Shown: in pieces, positions 1 to 7,304 of the stretch
Layout of the letters: the number at the start of each line of letters is the position of its first letter
Numbering within the stretch: position 1 is the first letter of the stretch
Source of the DNA: Gemmatimonadota bacterium
GTDB taxonomy: Bacteria; Gemmatimonadota; Gemmatimonadetes; Gemmatimonadales; GWC2-71-9
DNA: 64,000 nucleotides
Direction of reading: 5' to 3'
NCBI GenBank assembly: GCA_016713435.1
Contig: JADJPD010000015.1
Coordinates: 62,001-126,000, forward strand
The notes under the pieces: generated by a model
Seen by the model: the letters and a program-made list of their open reading frames with translations, nothing else
What the model was told of the DNA's origin: nothing
Database searches by the model: none
Position numbers and translations under genes: made by a program

Positions 1-21
1 GCTGCGGCATGGGCTCCCCGC

Positions 22-1356
22 TCAGGCGGAGGCGCGGCGCGCCGGGGCGGGCGCGGTGAGGGTCTCGAGCAACTGGACCAGCTCGGCCAGTTCGTACGGC
101 TTCTCGAGCGAGGGACAGCCGGACTGCTGCAGGAACGCCTGGGTCTCACCGCGCAGCAGGTCGCCGCTGGTGAAGATGACGCGGCGGGCCATGCCGGGGA
201 GCTCCCGGCTCAGGATGGCGAAGAACTCCTCGCCGGAGAGGCCGGGCATGCGGAGGTCGGAGACGATCGCATCGAAGGTCTCGCCCCGGAGGACGTCGAG
301 CGCGGCCTGGGCGCAGGCCACTTCCGCCACCTGGAAGCCCTGGCGCTGCAGGAACCGGCTGACGCTCCTGCGGATCCCGGGCTCGTCGTCCACCAGGAGG
401 ACGCGGCGGCCGGCACCCAAGTCCTGGCCGGCGGGGGCCGCGGCGGGCAGCGCGGCCACGGCGGCGGGCGGGGCGCCGTCGGTGACGGGGACCTGGCGCT
501 CCTGGGCCGCCAGCGAGGGGAGCACGATGCGGAACACGGCACCGCCTTCGGTGCGCGCGGCCACGGTGATGTCGCCGCCCTGCGCGCGGACGAGGCCCTG
601 GGAGATGGACAGGCCGAGGCCGGTCCCCTCGCCGGTGGGCTTGGTGGTGAAGTAGGGGCGGAAGATGGCCTCGCGCAGCTCCTCGGGGACCCCGGGGCCG
701 TCGTCCTCGACGCCGATGACGATGCGGTCGGGACCGTCGGGGGCCAGCGTCAGGCGGATGGTCCCGAAGCCGCGGCAGGTGGTGATGGCCTGCTGCGCGT
801 TCATGATGAGGTTGAGCAGCACCTGCTGCAGCTGGTTGGCGTCGCCGCGGAAACGGGTCCAGAGCGGGTAGCCCTCCTCGGGATCGAAGAAGGGCGCCTG
901 CAGCGTGATGTTGTGGAGCTTGCAGTGGTGGCGCGAGAGCGCCACGGCGCGGCGCACCACGTCGGCGGCCCAGCAGAGGCGGGTCTCGGGCGGGTGGTTG
1001 CGGGCGCTGGCCAGGAGGCCGTGCACGATGTCGCCGGCGCGGCGCGCCTCGGCGAGGATGAGCTCGAGGTCCTCGCGGAGCTGGCGGATGGGCACGCCCT
1101 GGGGCGAGAGCTCGGGCGGGGCGAAGCTCGCGTCGCGCCGGCCCATGGGGGCCGGCCAGAGGCTCAGGATGGCCTGGGCGCTGGCCACGATGGTGGCCAG
1201 CGGGTTGGACAGCTCGTGCGCGATGGACGAGGCCATGTGCCCCATGAGCGCCAGCTTGTCCCGCTGGACATCGTCCAGCGGGACCTCGTCAGCGGGGCGC
1301 ACCGGGCGGTCAGGCGCGGGGACTGGCGGCGCAGCCGGGCTCGGCAGGCTGGCCAT
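22..1356 (-). CDS. Soluble hybrid histidine kinase with C-terminal receiver
   Basis: A cytoplasmic two-component kinase of 444 residues with no visible membrane segment. The order is a proline-rich start, a HisKA helix with the H-box SIAHELSNPL (phospho-accepting His about residue 47), a HATPase domain with an N-box (NLIMNAQQAI, near 185) and G-boxes (DDGPGVP, GTGLGLS), then a receiver from about residue 318 with DD and the phospho-accepting Asp in SDLRMPG. The start overlaps the cheZ end by 47 bases, so it is the last gene of the flgM-cheY-cheZ transcript. It could feed CheY or another regulator by phosphorelay; the partner is not shown. The stop lies 22 bases from the window edge, so nothing can be said of what follows. 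Confidence 0.88.
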   Translation of the reverse strand: MASLPSPAAPPVPAPDRPVRPADEVPLDDVQRDKLALMGHMASSIAHELSNPLATIVASAQAILSLWPAPMGRRDASFAPPELSPQGVPIRQLREDLELILAEARRAGDIVHGLLASARNHPPETRLCWAADVVRRAVALSRHHCKLHNITLQAPFFDPEEGYPLWTRFRGDANQLQQVLLNLIMNAQQAITTCRGFGTIRLTLAPDGPDRIVIGVEDDGPGVPEELREAIFRPYFTTKPTGEGTGLGLSISQGLVRAQGGDITVAARTEGGAVFRIVLPSLAAQERQVPVTDGAPPAAVAALPAAAPAGQDLGAGRRVLLVDDEPGIRRSVSRFLQRQGFQVAEVACAQAALDVLRGETFDAIVSDLRMPGLSGEEFFAILSRELPGMARRVIFTSGDLLRGETQAFLQQSGCPSLEKPYELAELVQLLETLTAPAPARRASA

Positions 1357-2062
1357 TGCGGGCTTGCGCGAAGGTGACGTCCACCTGCGTCTGGTCGGCG
1401 CGGGTGCGCTTCATCGTCGCGTCCGGGTTGTAGGCGAGGTGCGCGGAGTCCGCGGGCGCCTCGAGGACGGGCGCGGGCTCGGCGTCGGGGCGGAAGGCGG
1501 CGCCGAGGGTGCGGTCGAACATGGCCGCCACGGCGCCGACGCGGACCTCGAGCTCCAGCAGCGACTGGGTGACGCCCGCCAGCTGCTGGGCGGTGATGTC
1601 CTGGAACTGGAGGTGATTGTAGAGGGTGCTCACCTGATCGCGCAGGTCCTGGAAGCCGCCGGCGGCCGCCTTCTCGGCGGCCTGCTGCTCGAGGTTGTTG
1701 ATGAGCTCCAGGGAGCGGTCGAGCCCGTTCATGAGCTCGAGCGTGGCGCTCTCGGTGGTGCTGGTGACGTCGGTGAGCTTGCTCTGGGTCTCGCGGATCC
1801 GCTCCACGGCGTGGGCCTCGATGGCCTCGCGGGTGAGCCGGATGCCGCCCAGGATCTCGGTGATCTCCGCGTGGGCGCGGAGCAGCACGGTGGGCAGCTC
1901 GTCGAGGTTGCGCTGCCTGGCCAGGCGGGCCACGAGCTCGCGCACGCGGCCCTGCTGGTCCCACTGGTCGCGATGATTCTCGAGCTCGGTCACCAGCTGC
2001 CCGAGCAACCCGAGGGTGCTCGAGAGATCCGAGGCGAGCGCCTTGACCTGGGCGGCATCCAT
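1310..2062 (-). CDS. cheZ: CheZ-type phosphatase of CheY-P
   Basis: Predicted to remove phosphate from CheY-P and so reset the flagellar motor signal. The 250 residues are mostly helical, as expected for the long CheZ hairpin. The signature FQDITAQQ puts an Asp at 155 and a Gln at 159, the D-x3-Q spacing of the catalytic pair in CheZ (Asp143/Gln147 in E. coli). A short acidic/basic C-terminal tail could be the CheY-binding end, but it does not closely match the proteobacterial one. It lies 28 bases after cheY, which supports the call. Overall identity to classical CheZ looks low, so the name rests on motif, length and neighbour. Confidence 0.8.
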   Translation of the reverse strand: MDAAQVKALASDLSSTLGLLGQLVTELENHRDQWDQQGRVRELVARLARQRNLDELPTVLLRAHAEITEILGGIRLTREAIEAHAVERIRETQSKLTDVTSTTESATLELMNGLDRSLELINNLEQQAAEKAAAGGFQDLRDQVSTLYNHLQFQDITAQQLAGVTQSLLELEVRVGAVAAMFDRTLGAAFRPDAEPAPVLEAPADSAHLAYNPDATMKRTRADQTQVDVTFAQARNGQPAEPGCAASPRA

Positions 2063-2090
2063 TTCACCCTCCGGGGCGCGGGGCCGGCGC

Positions 2091-2459
2091 TCAGGCGGCG
2101 AGGGAGAGGATCTGGTCGATCTTCTCCTTCAGCACCTGCGGCGTGAACGGCTTGAGGATGTAGCTGGAGACGCCGGCCTCGACGGCCTGGAGGATGTCCT
2201 CCTTGACGCTCCGCGTGGTCACCATGAGGATCGGCGTCTTGGCGTGGGCCGGGTTGGCCCGGAGCGCCTTGACGAAGTCGAGCCCGCCCATCACCGGCAT
2301 GTTCCAGTCGGTGATGATGAGCTCGATGGACCCATCGCACTTCTGCAGCGCATCGCTGCCGTCGCCCGCCTCGACCACGTTGTCGTAGCCGATGCTCTTG
2401 AGCGCGTTGACCACGATGCGGCGCATGGTGGCCGAGTCATCCACGACGAGGCACTTCAT
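2091..2459 (-). CDS. cheY: Chemotaxis response regulator CheY
   Basis: Single-domain receiver of 122 residues that carries the chemotaxis signal to the switch protein FliM. All key positions are present: acidic pair Asp7/Asp8, phospho-acceptor Asp51 in TDWNMP, Thr81/Thr82 after the fourth strand, Tyr100 and the conserved Lys103 in ILKPF. There is no output domain. It is followed directly by cheZ and preceded by flgM. The start has a GAGGAG ribosome-binding site 9 bases upstream. Both context and the Tyr in the alpha4-beta5 region favour motor CheY over a general receiver. Confidence 0.92.
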   Translation of the reverse strand: MKCLVVDDSATMRRIVVNALKSIGYDNVVEAGDGSDALQKCDGSIELIITDWNMPVMGGLDFVKALRANPAHAKTPILMVTTRSVKEDILQAVEAGVSSYILKPFTPQVLKEKIDQILSLAA

Positions 2460-2496
2460 CTGGGCTCGCTCCTCGAGCTCGGGTGATGCTTCCTGC

Positions 2497-2835
2497 TCAG
2501 GCGCCGGTCAGGTCCTGCTGCACCTTGGCGGCCACCTGGGCCACTACCTCAGGATTGTCGTAGTACCCGGACGTCAGGCGCTTGAGCACTTCCTGCAGCC
2601 GGTCGCGGGTGAGGCCGGAGGCGCTGGTTGCCTGGTCGGCCTGGTCCACGGAGCGGGCGTCGGCCGAGAGGTTGACCGAATCCTGCGCGGGCGGCGCCGG
2701 GGGCGCGGGCTTCTGCGCCTCGGGGCTCACGGTCCGCACCTGGCCGGACTGCCGCGCCGACTGGCCCTGGCCGGCCTGGTCGGGCCGGACGCCACTGAGC
2801 GGGATGTTGCCAGACTTGGTCGGATCGATGGTCAT
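2497..2835 (-). CDS. flgM: FlgM-like anti-sigma-28 factor
   Basis: Predicted inhibitor of FliA that is exported when the hook is complete. The 112-residue product begins MTIDPTKSG like enteric FlgM. It has a low-complexity middle rich in Pro, Gln and Ala, then DSVNLSADA and a C-terminal helix pair (RLQEVLKRLTSGYYDNPEVV) that fits the sigma-binding half of FlgM. A longer reading starting at 2907 would run across the sigma-28 promoter, so the internal ATG at 2835 is chosen. It is the first gene of flgM-cheY-cheZ-kinase. FlgM expressed from its own sigma-28 target promoter is a known feedback layout. The identity is moderate because FlgM sequences are very variable. Confidence 0.72.
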   Translation of the reverse strand: MTIDPTKSGNIPLSGVRPDQAGQGQSARQSGQVRTVSPEAQKPAPPAPPAQDSVNLSADARSVDQADQATSASGLTRDRLQEVLKRLTSGYYDNPEVVAQVAAKVQQDLTGA

Positions 2836-2856
2836 GATGTCCTCAGTTGCCTTGAA

Positions 2857-2883
2857 CTGTCGGCAGGGAGGCCTGCGACTTGA
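2857..2883 (-). promoter_or_regulatory. Sigma-28 promoter of flgM-cheY-cheZ
   Basis: Reading leftward, TCAA at 2883-2880, 15 bases, then GCCGACAG at 2864-2857. This matches the flagellar sigma consensus TAAA-N15-GCCGATAA with two changes in the -10 box. The -10 box ends 21 bases before the flgM start. Confidence 0.65.
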
Positions 2884-2906
2884 ATGCAGTCGCCGCCGCC
2901 GCCGCA

Positions 2907-2922
2907 CCTTCCCGCGGGAAGG
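2907..2922. repeat. Perfect 16-base palindrome upstream of flgM
   Basis: CCTTCCCGCGGGAAGG reads the same on both strands and lies 24 bases upstream of the flgM sigma-28 -35 element and downstream of a second promoter candidate. It could be an operator for a dimeric regulator or a short hairpin; no T-tract follows. Confidence 0.4.
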
Positions 2923-3034
2923 GGATGAGTCCGGTCAGGGGGCCGGGACCCGTGTCGTGCGGGGACTGGAACCGGTTGCGGGCGGGCCACATCCCGACCT
3001 GCAACCACCCGGCACGAACGCCCTACATGCTGCA

Positions 3035-3061
3035 TTATCGTCCGGGCCCGCAGGGACTTAA
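3035..3061 (-). promoter_or_regulatory. Second, upstream sigma-28-like promoter for flgM
   Basis: Reading leftward, TTAA (3061-3058), 15 bases, GACGATAA (3042-3035); one mismatch in each box against TAAA-N15-GCCGATAA. It would give flgM a leader of about 190 bases containing the 2907-2922 palindrome and the nearer promoter. Confidence 0.45.
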
Positions 3062-3071
3062 GGGGGCAAAA

Positions 3072-3482
3072 TCAGCCGGGTGGCGGGGGTGGGGCGGGGG
3101 CGCCGCCGAGGCTCTCGAGGGTGCCCATGAGGGTGCGGCGGCGGGCCTCGAGGTCGGCGGTGAAGGCGCGGATCCCCACCTGGGCGGACTCGGCCTCGTG
3201 CTGGACGGTGAGCAGGAGGGCGCGGACCTGGTCGGCCTGGGGGCCGTCGGCCTGGTCGAGCGCGGCGGCCAGCTCGTCGGGAAGGCGGCTGGCCTCGTCA
3301 ATGCGCCCGAGCAGCCCGGCCGACTCCTCCGCCAGGGTGGAGAGCACGACGAAATCACCGGTCCGGAGCGCGTGCCGCTGCGCCTCGAGCAGGTGATGGT
3401 AATGTGCGTACGCGGTCCGGTACCCCTCGAGGGTCCGGGCCGCGGTCAGGAACAGCGGGTCAGGCAGGTCCCCCACGGGCAT
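3072..3482 (-). CDS. FlgN-like flagellar chaperone (first of two)
   Basis: A 136-residue, almost wholly helical, Ala/Leu-rich protein ending in a proline run. The pattern of a heptad helix with LLEAQRHALRTGDFVVLSTL resembles FlgN, the export chaperone for the hook-filament junction proteins FlgK and FlgL, where a helix is followed by 'ALxxgDxxxLxxL'. It lies among late filament genes and probably shares the sigma-28 promoter at 3870. A second FlgN-like gene sits at 49608-50138 next to flgK. This copy could instead be a chaperone for another late substrate. The assignment rests on pattern and context only. Confidence 0.5.
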   Translation of the reverse strand: MPVGDLPDPLFLTAARTLEGYRTAYAHYHHLLEAQRHALRTGDFVVLSTLAEESAGLLGRIDEASRLPDELAAALDQADGPQADQVRALLLTVQHEAESAQVGIRAFTADLEARRRTLMGTLESLGGAPAPPPPPG

Positions 3483-3559
3483 GGTGGCGGGGGGGAGCGG
3501 GGCGGGATGCGGTGCCGGCGCCGGACCGCGGCGTCAGGCGGGGCATCACCCCGGCTCCC

Positions 3560-3835
3560 TCACCCTTCCTGCTCGGCGGAGGCCAGCCTGCGCAGTTCCC
3601 GGAAGTCGAGCTTGAGCTCCACGTTCTCGGGCGCGGCCTGGCGGGCCGCCTTGCCCTCGCCGGCACCGGCCAGGGCCCGTGCCTGCTCGGAAACCACGAC
3701 TTCGTCCCGGGGCTCCGTGGCCCCGGTCGCCGCCGCCGGGGCGCCCGTCGGGTTCCCCGTGCTGGCTGTGCGCTGTGCCCGGGCCGGCGGCATCGCCGGC
3801 TCCAGCCCGAGCCCGTGCAGTGATTGGACTGACAT
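3560..3835 (-). CDS. Small late-flagellar protein of unknown function
   Basis: I do not recognise this 91-residue product. The N-terminal two-thirds are low-complexity Pro/Ala/Thr; then comes DEVVVSEQARALAG and a charged C-terminus ending in a short helix (DFRELRRLASAEQ). The 'D-x-V-x-x-S-x-x-A' stretch resembles DSVNLSADA in the nearby FlgM-like protein, so it may be a relic or relative of that family, or a secreted peptide. It has its own sigma-28 promoter 35 bases upstream and is followed by the FlgN-like gene, so expression at the filament stage is likely. Confidence 0.55.
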   Translation of the reverse strand: MSVQSLHGLGLEPAMPPARAQRTASTGNPTGAPAAATGATEPRDEVVVSEQARALAGAGEGKAARQAAPENVELKLDFRELRRLASAEQEG

Positions 3836-3869
3836 GGTTACCCCCAGGAAATACCCTGCCTACCGGTCA

Positions 3870-3897
3870 CTATCGGCCGGGGGCGGAAAATCCTTTA
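3870..3897 (-). promoter_or_regulatory. Sigma-28 promoter of the 3.8-kb small gene and FlgN-like gene
   Basis: Reading leftward, TAAA at 3897-3894, 16 bases, GCCGATAG at 3877-3870. The -10 box matches the consensus at seven of eight positions; the spacer is one base longer than usual. Confidence 0.7.
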
Positions 3898-3970
3898 GGG
3901 TCGGAATGGCCGGGGGGCAGAAGCGGCCGGGGCGGGGGCCGGCAGGCCGCCCGCCGTGGGGGGGCGCCCC

Positions 3971-4372
3971 CTAGGCGCCCTGGGTCGCGGGGGCCGGCTC
4001 GCGGAGCTGCTGCTCGGCCTGGTCCCAGGCGGCGTGGAGCTCGGCCACGAGGGCCACCAGCTTCTCGAGCCGGGCGGCGTTCATGGTGCGGTCCACGGCG
4101 GCGATCTCCTGGAGCACCCAGCCGTAGAGCTGGGCGAGGCTGGTGGCGATGCTGCCGCCCTGCTCGAGGTCGAGGGTGGCGAGGAGTTCGGCCACGATGT
4201 CGTGGGCGCGGAGGAGGCAGCGCGAGCGGGCCTCGATGTCGCGCGCGGCGATGTGGCGGCCGGCCTGGCGCAGGTTGACCAGCACCTGGCCGTACAGGAA
4301 CACCACCCGCTTGGCGGGGGACATGGAGAAGACGTCGTTCTGCTGGTACCGGGAAACGGCGGCGTGACTCAC
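3971..4372 (-). CDS. fliS: Flagellin export chaperone FliS
   Basis: FliS binds the flagellin C-terminus in the cytoplasm and stops premature polymerisation. The 133-residue four-helix protein starts with the family hallmark SRYQQNDVFSMSPAKRVVFL, in which the Y-x-x-x-x-V and 'sP.klv..LY' positions line up with FliS. The GTG at 4372 is chosen because AGGAGG lies 8 bases upstream; a longer ATG reading from 4423 would start upstream of that site. It has its own sigma-28 promoter. FliS next to fliD and fliC is the usual arrangement. Confidence 0.9.
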   Translation of the reverse strand: MSHAAVSRYQQNDVFSMSPAKRVVFLYGQVLVNLRQAGRHIAARDIEARSRCLLRAHDIVAELLATLDLEQGGSIATSLAQLYGWVLQEIAAVDRTMNAARLEKLVALVAELHAAWDQAEQQLREPAPATQGA

Positions 4373-4430
4373 GGGGCGGACCTCCTGAAGGGTCACCGTG
4401 CACCGGGGCCGTCCCGGTGACACAGTCCTA

Positions 4431-4457
4431 CTATCGGCAGGAGGGGTCGGGGATTGA
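4431..4457 (-). promoter_or_regulatory. Sigma-28 promoter of fliS
   Basis: Reading leftward, TCAA (4457-4454), 15 bases, GCCGATAG (4438-4431), followed by fliS about 60 bases later. Confidence 0.72.
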
Positions 4458-4492
4458 GCGGGAGGAGCGTCCGGGGAGCGGGGCCGCCCGCA

Positions 4493-4822
4493 TCAGCCGA
4501 GGCGGTCCACCAGCGTGGTGCCGGCGCCGGCCGGGACGTAGCGAGCGTGGGCCTGCCACTGCTGCTGCACCTCGACCAGGTCGCGGCCCACGCGGGCCTG
4601 CTCCTGGGCGAGGGCGGCGCTGGCGGCGATGATCCGCTCGCGCGCGCCGGCCAGCTCGAGGGCGGCGCGGGGATCGGTGCCGAGGCGCTCGCCGGTGCGC
4701 TGGATGGAGCGCTCGAGGGTGGCGAGCGCCTCGGTGAGCGCCTCGGAGGGCCCGAGGCGGGTGAGGTCGGCGATGCTCCCGAGGAGCGCGTCCCAGGCCA
4801 CCGGGGCGGGGGCGTCAGCCAT
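4493..4822 (-). CDS. FliT-like chaperone candidate
   Basis: Small helical protein of 109 residues whose start overlaps the fliD stop by 8 bases. It contains two long amphipathic helices with a central Leu/Ala-rich stretch (ARERIIAASAALAQEQARVG) and a short basic tail. The position between fliD and fliS is where fliT, the FliD export chaperone, normally sits, and the size fits (FliT is about 100-120 residues). No sequence motif proves it. The ATG at 4822 (MADAP) is preferred over one six codons upstream because of the tight coupling to fliD. Confidence 0.5.
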   Translation of the reverse strand: MADAPAPVAWDALLGSIADLTRLGPSEALTEALATLERSIQRTGERLGTDPRAALELAGARERIIAASAALAQEQARVGRDLVEVQQQWQAHARYVPAGAGTTLVDRLG

Positions 4823-7187
4823 TGTCGCTGCTCTGCGCATTGAGGAGCGCCGTGACGCTCTGGGAGGCGGTCTGCAGCTTCCCGAGCGCCGTCTCCATGG
4901 CGGCGTACTGCTTGAGCAGCGATTCCTTCCGGCGGGCCAGGCGGTCGTCGATGAGCAGGGCGCGCTCCTCGAGCGCCTTGGCGCGGGCGGTGAGCGTGGA
5001 CTCCTTCACCGAGAGGGTGCCGGTGCTGCCGGTGAGCCAGAGATCGAGCGCGCGCTGCATCAGGGCGCCGGTGCCGAGCGTCACGGTGGTGGAGCCGAGG
5101 CTGCCGGTGGCCGTGCCGTTGTAGCTCAGCGTCAGGCCCTCGACCGCGGTGCCGGTGCCGCCGACGAGCGTCTGCCCGCTGCCGGTGGCGGCATAGCCCC
5201 CGATGGTGCCGGCCACGTCGGTGCCCTTGTAGGTGCCCGCCGCGAGCCCGAGCTGGGCGGTGCCGTCGGCGCCGCCGCCGGTGTAGGCCAGCGTGAAGCC
5301 GGCGGTGCTGCCGTAGATGGCGGAGTTCACCTGCACCTGGCCACCGACGTCGGTGGCGGTGAGCTGGACCGCCGGGCGGCCGGTGGCGAGGACGCTGCTC
5401 GTCCCGAAGGCCAGGGCGCCGCCGCCCTCGTTGTTGGCGGTGAGGGTCAGGTCCAGCACGCTGGTGCGGGCGGTGGCGTCGGTGACGACGATCCGGCCGC
5501 CGCTCACGCTCACGGTGGCGCTGGTGCCGTAGGCCAGCTGGACCTGGCTGGCCAGCTCGCCGAGGGTGGTGGTGGCCGCGTTGGTGATGGTGAACTTGCC
5601 GCTGAAGGTGGACCCGTCGCCCCGCTTGCCGATGTAGTCCACGCTCTCGCCGTTCTGCACGTTGAAGGACGCGCCGCCCGCCTGGGTGAGCGCGCTGAAC
5701 GTGGTGGCGGCGGTGGCGGCCACCGTGCCGGCCGGGTCGCCGAACAGCGCGTTGCCGGCGGCCACCGAGTGCTTCGTGGTGGTGGCGAAGGCCGAGTTGA
5801 GCGCGTTCACGATGTCGGTGGTGGTCATCCCGTTCGTGAGCGACACGCTCGTGGCCACGCCGCTCAGGACGTCGGTGACGGTCATGGTGTCGGCGGTGCC
5901 GTCATCGGCGTAGGTGCCGCTGAAGCCGGTGCCGGCCAGCAGCGCCTGAGTGGCCGCGGCCGTGATGTCCACCGCGTAGGTGCCGGCCGCGGTCTTGGCG
6001 CCCGAGGTGATGTAGCTGACGCGCGCGTCGGTGGCCGTGCCCACCTGCGCGAAGAGGCTGCGCAGGTCGCTCAGGCGGGTGCGGAAGGCGGCCTCGAACT
6101 TGGTGGTGTTGAGGCTCAGCTTGCCGTCCTGGCCGAGCGAGAGGCCCGCCAGGCCCGCGGTGGCGAGGTCGGCGCTCACGCCGGTGACGCCCTGGAGCAG
6201 GGTGCGGCTGAGGGTGGAGGACACCGTGCGGAGCAGCCCCTCGCTGTAGAGGGCGGCGGCCTTGGCGCCGTCCTTGGGCGGGGTGGTCTGGGCCTTCACG
6301 AAGTCCACCAGCTTGTTCCAGGCGTCGGCGAAGCTCTGGGCCGCCTTGATGGCCTGGTCGCCGGCGCGGGCCACGGTGACGCCGGTGACGGCCCCGACTT
6401 CCTCGCCCGTCAGGGTGAGGGTCACGCCCTGGATGGCGTCGGTGACGGTGTTGCTGGTGCGGGTCATGGCCACGCCGTCCACCGAGAACTGGGCGTCGAG
6501 GCCGGAGACCAGCACGGCGCCGGCCTGGATGACGTTGGCCCCGTTGGTGAAGCCGAGCGCGGCGGGGACGCCGCCGCCGGTGTCGCTGAAGGTCATGCCG
6601 GCGGCGCCGGTCTCGTCGCTGGTGAGCACCAGGCGGTAGTGGGTGCTGTCCACCTGGAGGATGCTGGCGGTCACCTTGCTGGCGGCGGCCCCGCTGTTGG
6701 CGGCGTTGATCTTGTCGCGGAGCGAGGTGAGCGTGTCGCTGGCGCCCACGGTGACCGTGGCGCCGTTCAGCGTGAAGCTGCCGGCCAGCCCGAGCGCGGT
6801 GCCGAGCGAGCCGATGGTGGTGCTGCCCAGCTTCTGGGACCGCGCCAGCTTGGTGACCCCCACCTCGTAGGTGCCCGGGGTGGCGGTGGTGCCGGCCGAG
6901 GCGGTGGCGAGCGCCCGCGAGCCCGCGAGGGCCGAGGTGCTGGCGGAGACGCCATCGAAGGCGGAACCGTCCTGCAGCCCCTTCACCGCGGACTGCACCG
7001 CGGCGAGGAGGGTCCGGTAGGTGGCGTACTGGGTGAGCTTGTCGTTGATGGCCGTCTTCTGGTTGCGCAGGCGCGTGGCCGGCGCCCCCTCGGCCGAGAT
7101 GATCTGGTCCACGAGGGAACGGTAGTCGATCCCGCTGACGATGCCGGTGATCGAGCTGCTGGACGATGACGTCGACGACGTGGCCAT
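4815..7187 (-). CDS. fliD: Filament cap protein FliD (hook-associated protein 2), very long
   Basis: FliD forms the cap at the growing filament tip and folds exported flagellin. The N-terminus after a Ser/Thr run reads GIVSGIDYRSLVDQII, the FliD_N signature, and the C-terminus ends in the coiled-coil region (ALEERALLIDDRLARRKESL, then QYAAMETALGKLQ) typical of FliD_C. At 790 residues it is far longer than the common 450-480. The extra length lies in the middle (about residues 250-640), in Thr/Gly/Ala-rich beta-type sequence, which corresponds to the exposed D2/D3 domains. A GGGAGG site precedes the ATG. It follows fliC across a strong hairpin. Confidence 0.93.
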   Translation of the reverse strand: MATSSTSSSSSSITGIVSGIDYRSLVDQIISAEGAPATRLRNQKTAINDKLTQYATYRTLLAAVQSAVKGLQDGSAFDGVSASTSALAGSRALATASAGTTATPGTYEVGVTKLARSQKLGSTTIGSLGTALGLAGSFTLNGATVTVGASDTLTSLRDKINAANSGAAASKVTASILQVDSTHYRLVLTSDETGAAGMTFSDTGGGVPAALGFTNGANVIQAGAVLVSGLDAQFSVDGVAMTRTSNTVTDAIQGVTLTLTGEEVGAVTGVTVARAGDQAIKAAQSFADAWNKLVDFVKAQTTPPKDGAKAAALYSEGLLRTVSSTLSRTLLQGVTGVSADLATAGLAGLSLGQDGKLSLNTTKFEAAFRTRLSDLRSLFAQVGTATDARVSYITSGAKTAAGTYAVDITAAATQALLAGTGFSGTYADDGTADTMTVTDVLSGVATSVSLTNGMTTTDIVNALNSAFATTTKHSVAAGNALFGDPAGTVAATAATTFSALTQAGGASFNVQNGESVDYIGKRGDGSTFSGKFTITNAATTTLGELASQVQLAYGTSATVSVSGGRIVVTDATARTSVLDLTLTANNEGGGALAFGTSSVLATGRPAVQLTATDVGGQVQVNSAIYGSTAGFTLAYTGGGADGTAQLGLAAGTYKGTDVAGTIGGYAATGSGQTLVGGTGTAVEGLTLSYNGTATGSLGSTTVTLGTGALMQRALDLWLTGSTGTLSVKESTLTARAKALEERALLIDDRLARRKESLLKQYAAMETALGKLQTASQSVTALLNAQSSDNG

Positions 7188-7227
7188 TCCCGCCTCCCTC
7201 GAACCGTGCTTCCTGATCTAGGACGAT

Positions 7228-7259
7228 CCCCCGGGGACCGATGGTCCGGTCCCCGGGGG
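7228..7259 (-). terminator. Hairpin between fliC and fliD
   Basis: A 13-base perfect stem (CCCCCGGGGACCG at 7228-7240 with its complement at 7247-7259) and a 6-base loop, directly after fliC. There is no clear T-tract, so it may reduce rather than stop read-through into fliD, or protect the flagellin message 3' end. Confidence 0.6.
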
Positions 7260-7304
7260 TCGAGCATCATGCCGCGTCCTGCAGTGACCTCACCTGCCCG
7301 GGGA

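Noticed and set aside
2832..3035. 67-codon minus-strand frame between the two flgM promoters
   Set aside because: No ribosome site, Arg/Pro-rich composition, and it overlaps the promoter and the flgM start.
4629..7169. Open frame of 846 codons on the plus strand opposite fliD
   Set aside because: Gly/Ala/Glu-rich shadow of fliD with no domain and no ribosome site.
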